From contig DATKCJ010000029.1 of assembly GCA_035513275.1 (NCBI GenBank), positions 1-47,860 on the forward strand: DNA of 47,860 bases, written 5' to 3'. The notes beneath the pieces are model-generated. The model was not told the DNA's origin. It worked only from the letters and a program-made list of their open reading frames with translations, and did not search any database. This DNA comes from DATKCJ01 sp035513275 (GTDB lineage: Bacteria; Verrucomicrobiota; Verrucomicrobiia; Opitutales; Opitutaceae). Shown here piece after piece: positions 8,112 through 18,100 of the stretch (positions within the stretch are counted from its first letter, which is position 1; each line of letters opens with the position of its first letter). The position numbers were made by a program, and so were the translations under genes.

Positions 8112-11100
8112 CTACGCAAACGCGGTCGCAGCGCGATCGAGGACCTCGCCGAGTGGCAGGGCGCGACCTTCCGCCTCGGTGCGCTCGGAAATAGCCGTGT
8201 CGACCTGCGCGCGCGTCTGCGACAGCACCGTCGCGAGCTTGGCGGCGTCAGCCGGCTCCAGTGGTGCGCCGATGGCCTCGCGCACAGCGCGCGCCGCCGC
8301 AAAAAACAGCAACGCCGCGGGAAAGTCGTTCTTCAACCGGCCGAGGTGTCCGAATCCCTCGAGCAGAAACGCGAGTGCGCGCCGGTCGCCAAGTTCACGG
8401 TTGATCGTGATGCTTTCCTTCAGGCAACGGCTCGCGAGCGCCGCGTCACCCGTGTCGAGTGCGAGCTCCGCGAGACTGGTGAGGGCGTTGGCGGTCGACC
8501 AGCGGTCGCCCACCGCGCGATTCAGTTGCACACTCTCCTCGAGCATTTCGCCGGCCCGCTTGAATTCCTTGAGATAGCGGTGCGCGAAGCCGAGGTTGTT
8601 GAGCGAATTCGCGATCTCGCGCCGGTCGTTGACGCGCCGGCGGATCGCCAGACTGCGTTCATAGTACCGCAAAGCCATGTTCACGTCGCCCTGGGCGCGC
8701 GCGACGATGCCGAGGTTGTTGAGCGTCTTCGCGGCGTTGGCCTCCTCGCCGAGGCGCTCACGCATTGCGAGCGCGCGCTGGAACAGCTGGGCCGCTCGGG
8801 CAAAACTGCCCGTCTGTGCGCAAAGCGTCGCCTCGAGGTGAAGCATCAGGGCAACGCCGGGCTCGTTGCCGAGATCCTCGTTTTCGAGGCGCGCGCGCTT
8901 CAGCCAGGTTTCCGCGTCGGGGAACTCCCCGCGCTTGCGATGCAGATCGCCGATCGCACCTGCGATTGCCGCGCGCTGGATGGCGGTGCCGGATTGCTCG
9001 GCCAGCGTGCGCGCCTCCCGGTAGCGGGCAAAGGCGTCGTTCCAGCGGCCGGCAAGTTCGAGCACTTCGCCGAATCGCACCAGCACGTCGATCCGCTCTC
9101 CACCCGCCAGCAGTGCCAGCGCGCGCTCGTAATAGCTGATCGAGGAAGAAAGCGCGTAGGCCGCGCGGGCCGCGTCGCCCGCTGCAACGAGATAGTGACG
9201 CTTCTTGTCGTCGCGCTGGCTGTGGTCGAAGTGAAACGCGAGCAGGTCGAGCCAGGGCTGGGGATTGTCGCCCGCCATGCTCTCGAGGAAGCCGCCGATC
9301 GCCTCGTGAATCCGGGAGCGCATCGCGAACGGCAGACTCTCGTAGGCGACCTCCTGGATGACCACGTGTTTGAAAAGGTATGCCTCGTCACCCTCGGCCG
9401 GTTCCGGCAGGGCGACATCTCGGACGCGCATTTCGTCCAAGTGAGTGGGAATGTTCAGCCGGCCGTGCTCGAGCGGATGAACACCAAACAACATCGCGGC
9501 TCGAAACAGCCGCCCGATGACGCTCGCGACCTTCAGCGTGATTTGCGCGTCCTCGCTCATCTGGTCGATGCGACCGAGCACGAGGCTGTGCAAGCTGTCC
9601 GGGAGCTCGAGCGTCTCCAGCGCCCCCGGGTCGGCAAGCTCCGCCCGGCGGGTTTTCAAGAGATTGGCGACTTCCTCGATGAAGAAGGGATTGCCGCTGG
9701 CGCGCGATGCGATCAGGTCGATCAACCGCTCCGGCGGCGCGCCGTCGGCTCCGAACACATCCTTGAGCTTCTGCTCGACGAGCTGCCGCGCTTCGTCCGC
9801 GGGTAGATCGCCAAGCGTGATGGTGGTGACGTACTCCAGCGCAGCCTCTTCGGCCCCGAGGACTTCGCCCACCTTCACGGGGCGGTGAGCCAACAGCACG
9901 GCGACGGGGAAGCGCGACAACGCCTGGACCAAAACGCCGAGCATATGCCGCGACGCGTCGTCGATCCAGTGACACTCCTCGAGGACGAACAACAGCGGCC
10001 CGGAGCGCGCGCGATGCCGGATGCATTCGATCACGAGACCCTCGAGCGAGGAACGGCGCACCTTCGCATCGAGCGTCCGCGTGAGCTCGTTGTCGGGCAG
10101 CGCAACATTGACCAGCGGTCCGAGCAGCGGCGCGCGCGCGCGCATCGCCGGATCGACCGCCGCGAGCTGCCTTTCCAAACTCGCAAGCGTCGAGGCCGGG
10201 TCCGATTCGGCCGGCAGTTGGAAAAACGAGCGCCAGATCGGAACCCAAACGGAGTAACTCGCCTCCCGCGCGAGCACCGGACAATCCCCGGCGAATGCGG
10301 TGAATCCCATCGTGACCGCTTCCCGGATCACCTCCGTAAGAAGTCGCGTCTTGCCCATGCCCGCCTCCGCGGCGATTGCGATTACCTGGCCGAGCTTTTT
10401 CTTGGCCAGGCCGAGGCGTTCGAGAGCCAGCGTGCGCTCGTGGCGCCGGCCAATCATCGGAGTGGCGTATCGAGCCGCCCGCGCCGCACCGAGAATTCCA
10501 ATTTGCCGGCGGCCGACCAGACGGAACACCGGGATAGGATCCTTCTTCCCCTTCACGGTGACCGGCGGGAGCGGGGTCAGCTCGAACATGTCCGTCTGCC
10601 GGCGCGCGGCCCGTTCGCTGACAAGAATCTCGTTGGGGCCCGCCTTCGCCATCAGGCGCGCGGAAAGATTCGTGTCGTCCCCGAGCACGCCGTAGGTGCG
10701 CCGCTGATGATTGCCGTAGGCGCCCGTGCGCATCGTGCCGCGTGTGATGCCGATCTGGGTGTTGTGGATGAACGCGGCGATCTCCGGCGGAGGGCGGATG
10801 ATCTCGAGCGCCGCGGTGCACGCCCGCATCGAGTCGTCATCATGCGCGATCGGCGCGCCCCAAGCCGCGTAGAAATAACTGCCTTTCTCGCCAACCGTGA
10901 GCTGCACCAGTACACCCTCGAGCGGTGAGAGGATTTGCTGCAACCAGCGCACGTAGAGATCGAGTTTCTCCGGAGCCGTGGGATCGCGTTCGAAATCGAT
11001 TCCCGTGAAACGTGTGAAGAGCGCCGCCGCCGGGCGGAGCTCGGTCAGAAACACGTTTTGTCCCGAGAGAATCCGACGCGCGACTTCGGGGATCAGCCAT

Positions 11101-11822
11101 GTTCGCAGGCGCTCGGCCGCATCCGCTGGAACGGCAATCGCGGGGCGCGCTTGCGGCGGTTGTTCGGTGCGCAATCCACCGACCACCGCGACCGCGTCCG
11201 CCTTCGAGCCCGCGGGCAACTCGCGCCATTCGCGCACGAGCAACTCGTCCTGCAGCCGGCGGGCGGTGTCCCCGTCGACCGCGATCTCTCCGCCCGATGC
11301 CGCGCCCTCGCACGCGGAGACGCGCTCCATGACGTCCCCGGCGATCACATCGAAGGACTGGATGGAGCCATCGCCGGCGGCGAATCGCCGCAACGTGCCG
11401 GATGAGACGGCGACCTTCATGCTGAGGGAGACGGTTTCGCCATCGGGCAACACCACGCTGGCGAACTGGCCCATCGCGCGCTGCATCGCCAGCGCGGTCG
11501 TCACTGCGCGCGTGCCATGATCGTCGGCGAACCACACGACCATCGCATCGCCGGCGAAACCGACGATGCTCCCACCATACCGATTCACCTCGGCAATCAA
11601 TGTATCATAGACAGCGTTCAGCCGGTCCGTGAACTCCTCACCACCGCGGCGCGGCCCAAAGCGCGCGATCACGGCCTCGGTCAGGGGCGTGAATCCCGAA
11701 ATATCCGAAAAGAGCACCGAACCCGAAGCGACCGCCGGGAGCTTGGAGCCGTCGAGAATCGACTCGGCGCGATCCGGCGGCAGATAGGCAAGCAACTGTT
11801 CAATGATGGAATCTTCGGCCAT
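8112..11822 (-). CDS. Soluble-adenylyl-cyclase-like protein: twin cyclase domains, AAA ATPase, TPR repeats
   Basis: A 1236-residue cytoplasmic protein with the layout of bacterial and animal soluble adenylyl cyclases. Cyclase domain 1 (about 30-200) has FSDISGF (D40) and AGDAMVVWF (D92), the two metal-binding aspartates, but its substrate-stabilising Asn/Arg motif is degraded. Cyclase domain 2 (about 255-430) has lost both metal aspartates (R271 in LFTRFTGID, K313 in GEKGSYF) yet keeps the Asn/Arg motif GDDTNLSARLM (N385, R389). The pair could form one complete composite active site. An AAA/NTPase module follows, with Walker A AEAGMGKT (about 485-492) and Walker B-like LLFVLEECHWIDD (about 605-615). 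The last third (about 890-1180) is TPR repeats. Likely product is cAMP; this is inference. Neighbouring cNMP-domain genes fit a signalling cluster. Confidence 0.88.
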   Translation of the reverse strand: MAEDSIIEQLLAYLPPDRAESILDGSKLPAVASGSVLFSDISGFTPLTEAVIARFGPRRGGEEFTDRLNAVYDTLIAEVNRYGGSIVGFAGDAMVVWFADDHGTRAVTTALAMQRAMGQFASVVLPDGETVSLSMKVAVSSGTLRRFAAGDGSIQSFDVIAGDVMERVSACEGAASGGEIAVDGDTARRLQDELLVREWRELPAGSKADAVAVVGGLRTEQPPQARPAIAVPADAAERLRTWLIPEVARRILSGQNVFLTELRPAAALFTRFTGIDFERDPTAPEKLDLYVRWLQQILSPLEGVLVQLTVGEKGSYFYAAWGAPIAHDDDSMRACTAALEIIRPPPEIAAFIHNTQIGITRGTMRTGAYGNHQRRTYGVLGDDTNLSARLMAKAGPNEILVSERAARRQTDMFELTPLPPVTVKGKKDPIPVFRLVGRRQIGILGAARAARYATPMIGRRHERTLALERLGLAKKKLGQVIAIAAEAGMGKTRLLTEVIREAVTMGFTAFAGDCPVLAREASYSVWVPIWRSFFQLPAESDPASTLASLERQLAAVDPAMRARAPLLGPLVNVALPDNELTRTLDAKVRRSSLEGLVIECIRHRARSGPLLFVLEECHWIDDASRHMLGVLVQALSRFPVAVLLAHRPVKVGEVLGAEEAALEYVTTITLGDLPADEARQLVEQKLKDVFGADGAPPERLIDLIASRASGNPFFIEEVANLLKTRRAELADPGALETLELPDSLHSLVLGRIDQMSEDAQITLKVASVIGRLFRAAMLFGVHPLEHGRLNIPTHLDEMRVRDVALPEPAEGDEAYLFKHVVIQEVAYESLPFAMRSRIHEAIGGFLESMAGDNPQPWLDLLAFHFDHSQRDDKKRHYLVAAGDAARAAYALSSSISYYERALALLAGGERIDVLVRFGEVLELAGRWNDAFARYREARTLAEQSGTAIQRAAIAGAIGDLHRKRGEFPDAETWLKRARLENEDLGNEPGVALMLHLEATLCAQTGSFARAAQLFQRALAMRERLGEEANAAKTLNNLGIVARAQGDVNMALRYYERSLAIRRRVNDRREIANSLNNLGFAHRYLKEFKRAGEMLEESVQLNRAVGDRWSTANALTSLAELALDTGDAALASRCLKESITINRELGDRRALAFLLEGFGHLGRLKNDFPAALLFFAAARAVREAIGAPLEPADAAKLATVLSQTRAQVDTAISERTEAEGRALPLGEVLDRAATAFA

Positions 11823-12130
11823 GAATGGCTTCGCGGGCGGACCGTGGGGAACGATCCCGGCTTCGTCAACTGCCGCGCGGTCGGCGGTGCCCTGTCCTCG
11901 TTACCTCGGCCGCTACGAGAACTCGCGACTTTGATTGAATCGCTACGGTTCGAGGGCCGCACTTCGGTGCGGAATACCCGGGATCCATCGGGCGAATGCG
12001 CACCACGGTGTCGGGGTTTCCCTTATCTTGCGGCCAGCACTCGAAAGGATGTCGACTCCCGATTGCGAAACGGATTTCTAGGTCGGTCTCGTTCCCTATG
12101 CAGCGGGCCGTTACGGCCTTCGATCTTCAC
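11823..12130. other. Divergent intergenic region, cyclase / C25-like protease
   Basis: About 308 bases with no supported gene. An in-frame extension of the downstream frame to 11996 exists but encodes no signal peptide or conserved sequence. A copy of the TCGTTACCTC repeat lies at 11896-11918. No clear promoter hexamers can be named. Confidence 0.4.
11896..11918 (+). repeat. TCGTTACCTCGG repeat, family B
   Basis: CCTCGTTACCTCGGCCGCTAC is present, then GA. The same core, TCGTTACCTCGG plus GCTAC, appears on the minus strand at 31112-31138 and partly at 7427-7445. It ends in CTAC like the hairpin elements. Confidence 0.55.
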
Positions 12131-15100
12131 ATGAACCTGAACGCTTCCTGCGTGCGATTTTGCCGCGCACGTTTATCCGGTCGTGGCATCAGCCGCGGCG
12201 CACCTTTAGTTATTGCCGCCCTCTTCGTGAGTGCGCTTGCAGCGCTTCCGTCGATCGCCGCCGCGGCGACGTTCGTTGTGACCAACGCCAACGACGCCGC
12301 GTCCGGCGCCAGTCCCGATTACGCGGGAAGTCTGCGCGGCGTCATCGCCGCCGCGGGCAATGGCGACACGATCGAGTTCGATCCCGTAGTTTTTGGCGGC
12401 CCGCTACCGACGACGATTTCATTGAGCTTTGGTGCGATCCAAATCGATAGGAACGTGACCATCCTCGGGCCGGGAAATGCGAGCGGCAGCCCTACCCCGC
12501 TGGTCACGGTCGACGGCGCTGGAGCGGACCGCATTTTCCTGATCGCGTCGCACACGGCAGTGACCGTCACGGACCTGACGTTGCAGAACGGTCGCGCGGT
12601 GAGGGGTGGCGCGGTCTCCATCGCCACGGGCGCAACGGCCACCTTCCTCGGTTGCGACTTCCTCGCAAACACGGCGACGGGCACCGACGGAGGCGGCGCT
12701 ATTTTCAATCAAGGCACCTTGCGGCTCGACGACTGCCTTGTCGCATCCAACAACGCCCCCGCGGGAGGCGGCATCGCAAGCACCGCGCCGCTTGTGATCA
12801 CGCGCAGCCTGATCGAGAACAACGTCGCCACCGGATTCGGCGGCGGCGTCTTCTCCAGCGGCGCCAACCTGTCCGTCGAGAGCTCGACCTTCTCCGGCAA
12901 CACCGGCGGCACGAGCGGCGGCCTGGCGTTTGTCGCAGGCAGTGGCCCCAAGCGCACCGCCTCCCTGATCGCGACCACGTTCGCGCACAACCGCTCCGGC
13001 GCGCAATCAGGCGGAGTTTACGTCGCGGGTTCGGGAGCCACGGCACTCGTCGGTGGTTCAATCTTTGCGAAAAATGTCATCGTGAACAGCGCCGGCTCGG
13101 AAATACAACGCGACCTGGGCACCCAGCAAAGCGGCAAGATCAGCTCCGCCGATTACAACATCGTGCTCAAGACCGGCACGACGCTGTCGCCGTCCGGCGC
13201 GAACGATCAAGTCAACATCGATCCTCTCCTCGGACCGCTCGCCTACAACGGCGGCCGCACACGGACGTATGCGATCTCTCCTGGAAGCCCGGCGATCGAC
13301 CGCGGCAATCCCGTCTTCGCCGGCACCCTCGTTGCCACCGACCAGCGCGGCTATCCGCGCGCCTCCAACGGACGCGCGGACGTCGGCGCGTTCGAGTTCC
13401 TCGGGCCGACGCTGACACTCCCGGCAGAATTCCGTTTCGAGTGCCAGGGTGCGACGACGATCGGCGAACTCACCGCGAGCCTCGTCGTGCCCATCGGCGG
13501 TCCGGTGACCGTGACGTGGTCAGTCAACGGCGTCGCAGCGACACCCACTGTGCTCAACTTTCCCGGCAACGACGAACCGGTGGTGCTGAGCTACACCGGC
13601 ACATTCGACGACGGCGCCAACGACGCCTCCGTGACGATTTCCACCGGCGGCCTCGAACTCACCCGCGACACAGTCGTTTGGGTCGTCGACACCACCCCAC
13701 CCGTCATCACGCTCATCGGCTCCTCGACCATGACCGTCGAGTGCGGAACGCCCTTCTCCGATCCCGGCGCCACGGCCACCGACATCTGCGACGGCACGAT
13801 CGCCGTCCAAGTCGACGCCAGCGGACTGAACACCGGCGCGTTGGGCGTCTACTCGGTCAAATACACCGCCACGGACGCGGCCGGAAACTCGGCTTCCGCG
13901 ACGCGGCTCGTCTCGGTCGTCGACACGACCCCGCCGACACTCGCGCCCATTTCGCCGAACGTAGTTTACTTCGATGCGACCAACCCGGCTACCTGCTCCT
14001 CTGATTCGCTGGCCTCGCTGGGCCTGACACTGAGCGTAACCGACGCGTGCGATCCCGCTCCGACCATCGTCTACGAACTGGCCGACGGAGTTGGTGGCTA
14101 TTCGGTCATCACCTTCCCTCGCACGTTTCCGATCGGAACGACGACGGTTTACGTCAGCGCGAAGGACGCCTCGGGCAACCGTTCCGCGCGGCAGGCGGTC
14201 TCCGTCGTCGTGAGGGATCTCGCTCCGCCGACCATTTCGCTCAACGGCAGCGCGACAATCACGCTGCAACTCGGCGAGGCGTTCAGCGATCCCGGTGTGA
14301 GCACGTCGGATTGTTCGGGGGCGGTCACCGTGTTGCGAAGCGTCAATGGCGTCCCCGGCGCCGAGGTCGATTCCTGCTCCCCGGGGAGCTACACTGTCGT
14401 CTACACCGCTTACGACACCGCCGGAAACTCCGCGGCTGTTTCCCGGACGGTGAGTGTCGTGGCAAACGTCACGCTCAGCGCACCCGCGACAGTCGCCCGC
14501 AATGTCGATCCGTCCCAGTGCGCCGCGCCGATCGATCTCTCCGAAATTGTCACGGTGACTGGCATGTCGCCCTCGTGCGGCACCACGGTCTTCCCGGTCG
14601 TGACGATCACGCCGCCTGTCGGCGCGCAGTTCACGCTGCAGGGATTGTCGCTGGTCAACTTCGCACTCGGCACGTCGCATGTCCGCGTCGAGGCCGTCTT
14701 CCAGCCTGCTGTCGGCGACCCCACGATTCTCGCCGCGACTGAGTTCGATGTCGTGGTCTCGGATCCTTGGGACTCCTGCCTGCCCAATGTGGCGTGGCCG
14801 CTCGCGATCCCGCTCGAGCTGACTCCCGTTTCGCCCGACGGCAAACAGTCCGTGGGTTACTTCCGCCAGGTCCTGGCCAAGGCCGGCGAGTCGCGTTGGT
14901 ATAAATTCCAGGGAGCTCCCGGTTCGCGGATCAGCGTCGAGCTCACGAACCTCCCGGCGAATTTCGACGTCGTCGTCTACAGCGACATCGGCGAGGCGTA
15001 TGCGAAGCTCCAAGGGCAGGTCGCTGCGGAGAGCACCGAAGCGGAGAAACTGCTCGCGCTTCTCGGAGCGCAATTCGCACCGGAGGCCTACGCGCCTGAA

Positions 15101-18100
15101 GCCTACTCGCCCGAGGCCTACGCACCGGAAGCCTACGCGCCGGAGGCCTACTCGCCCGAAGCCTACTCACCCGAGGCTTACTCCCCCGAAGCCTATGCGC
15201 CGGAGGCTTACGCTCCCGAGGCTTATGCGCCTGAAGCCTACTCTCCCGAAGCTTACTCTCCCGAAGCTTACGCGCCGGAGGCTTACGCTCCCGAGGCTTA
15301 CTCGCCCGAAGCCTACGCCTCCGCGCAGCAGCGCAGCGTCGTCGCGTTCTCGGCCTCGCCGGGCACGGTGAGCGAGGGCATCCGCTTTAACACCTACACG
15401 CAGAGCGGCGAATTCTACATCCGCATCCGCGGCCAGAACGGCGTGTATTCGACCACCGCGCCCTATGATCTCAACATCGCCATCCAGCAGAATCTTTGCG
15501 TCGGTGTGAACGATCTCGCGACCACGCCGGCATCGACGCCGGCGGCGTCTGGTTCCCCGACTAGCCTGATCGTGTGGGACTCGGCGCGGATCGCCGGCAC
15601 TTCTGCGGAGAAGACGGCGCTCGCCGGCTCGATCGCGGCGTTTGCCACAGCCGCGAACGCCACTGTGGTCGATGTGTCCGCGGATTCACGCATCGTCGCG
15701 CTCAATGCGCAGGCCGATGCAAACCCGTATTGCCCCTTCGCGAAGAACCTCGTGGCCGAGGCGATCGCGAATCTCATCCGCGCGTATCGCACGGCGCACC
15801 CGTCGATCGCCGACATCACGTTGATCGGGCCGGACAAGGCCATCCCGTTCTTCCGCACGGACGACCAGGCGATGCTCGCAAGCGAGGCGAACTACTTCCC
15901 GCCCGTGCTCGATCCCACGCACTCGCAATCGGCGCTTCGCTACGCGCAGGTGCTCACGCAGGATCGCTACGGTTCGCACTGCGAAGTGTTCCTCGGCACG
16001 GGCTCCTATTTCCTGCCGGACGCACCAGTGGGCCGCTTGGTCGAATCCGCGACGGAGGTGAAGGCCTACCTCGACATCTACCGGCCGCTGTTCGACAGCG
16101 CGGGCGGAGTCCTTCCCGTACCCAGCTCGATATTCTCCGCAGGCTACGACTTCCTCGCCGACGCAGCGGAGGAAGTGCGCGACGAGTTCGCGGCGGGACT
16201 GGGCGCAGGCGCGACCGTGCACGACTTGATCACGCCCATCGACGTGCCGCCGGTCTTCGGATGGACCGCGAGCCAGATGCGCAGCGCACTCTTCGGTTCA
16301 CGGCACGACATCGTTTACCTTGCGGGGCATTTCAGCGCCAGCGGCGCGCTCGCAGCCGATTACACGACGCGGTTCACCGCCGCGGAGCTCAATGCTTCGC
16401 CGGCCGACTTCACCTACGCCTTCGTGATGAGCCCCGGCTGCCACTCCGGTTTCAGCACCGTCGACGGCGATGCCATTCCGATCGTGACGGAGCAGCCCGA
16501 CTGGCCACAGGCATTTGGCCGGAAGGGAGCGGTCCTCATCTCCGGCACCGGCTACCAATATGGTGACACCGACTTCATAGAATACACCGAGCGTCTGCAC
16601 GTTGAGATCGTCCGCTCGCTGCGCCGCGGAACCGGACCGGTCTCCATCGGCCGCGCGATGGTCGAGGCCAAGAACCACTACCTCGCGGAGACGCCGCTGA
16701 TGCGCGGGATCCACGAGAAGTCCCTCTTGCAGGTCGTGCTCTACGGCTTGCCGATGCTGAAGATGAACCTTCCCGGCGCGCGGCTCCCCGCTGTGATCGA
16801 CTCGGGCGACATCTCTTCGGTCGCGCCAGTCACCGGGCCGGGCGCGGCGCACTCGCTGGCCGTCGGCGAACTAGCTTTCGCCCCGAACCTGACACAGGTG
16901 GATCGCACGCTGGATATCGTCGGGACGAACGACACGCTGGTAGCTTCCTACTTCGTTGGAAAGGACGGCTCAGTGTCGAACACAGGCGAGCCGGTGCGTC
17001 CCCTTGAGGTCTTCAACGTGAGCCGGCCGTCCGCGGGACTCGTGCGCGGTGTTGGATTCCGTGGCGGTCAGTATCTGGACACCTCCGGTTTCGTTCCCTT
17101 CACCGGCGCCGCCACGACGGAGACGCGCGGCGTGCATGGCCAGTTCGCGACCGAAGTCTGGTATCCGGTCCTTCCGTGGGCGCTGAACCAGATCGGCGAG
17201 TTGTGCGGGGCCGGCGGCGTCTCGTCGCTCAACACCTTCGCCACGCAGTTCCTGTCCGACGGCCCGGAGGAAATCACCGGCACGCTGCGGCGCTACACGC
17301 AGATGAGTTACTCGGTGTTCTATTGCCCGGAAGTCACGGCAGGCGCGCTCGCGAATCCGCCGGCCATCAACATCGTCTCGAGCTTCGTCGACGCGTCCGG
17401 CGCGCATTTCTCCGCCGAGGTCGCCGCGACTGAGGCGGCTGGCGTGCAGGAAGTCTGGGTGACATACACGGGCCTGCCGGGCTCGCCGTTCCACGGAATC
17501 TGGCAGTCTCTCACGCTCACGGCGCCTGCGGCTGCGACCGGGATCGGCACATGGACGGGCACGTTGCCGCTGCCGGCCGGATCGAATCCCGCGCAAGTGC
17601 GCTACCTCGTCCAGGCCGTGAACGGAATCGGTGCGGTCTCGGCCAGCACGAACTTCGGGCAATATTTCAGGCTCGGCGAATCCACCCTCGATGGCATCGG
17701 CATCCTCGGAACGCCGACCTCGGTGTCGTTCCTCGGAACGATCCCCGCCGGCGGCGCGTACCGCGCGAGCCTGCCGTTGCAGGCCAGATTGACGGGAGAC
17801 GACGGTGAGCCGCTCGCCGGGAGGCGCATGCTGTTCCGGTTGGGCCCGGCGGTGAAGGCCGCGATCACCGATGCCAACGGTGTCGCGTCGGTCGAGCTCT
17901 TCCTCAACGCGCGTCCTGACTCGTATCAACTCGAGGCCGCCTTCGGGGGCGAGATCACCCGCCAAAGCTCGAACGACCGTGTACCGTTCACCGTCACGAA
18001 GCGACCGACGCAGATGACGTTCACGTCAGGAGCCGTGGTCGCCAACCCCTACGACGTAGAGGTCCTGCTCCGCGCGGACGACGGCACTCCGCTCAGGGAG

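Noticed and set aside
8055..10928. Two long plus-strand frames antisense to the cyclase gene
   Set aside because: Shadows of the real minus-strand gene, with low-complexity Arg-rich composition.
12652..15073. Other-frame and antisense open frames of 450 and 517 codons over the protease gene
   Set aside because: Composition bias only; the +12131 frame has a signal peptide and recognisable domains.
15077..15316. CRISPR-like regular spacing
   Set aside because: The repeat is contiguous, in frame, without spacers, and encodes a pentapeptide; it is not a CRISPR array.
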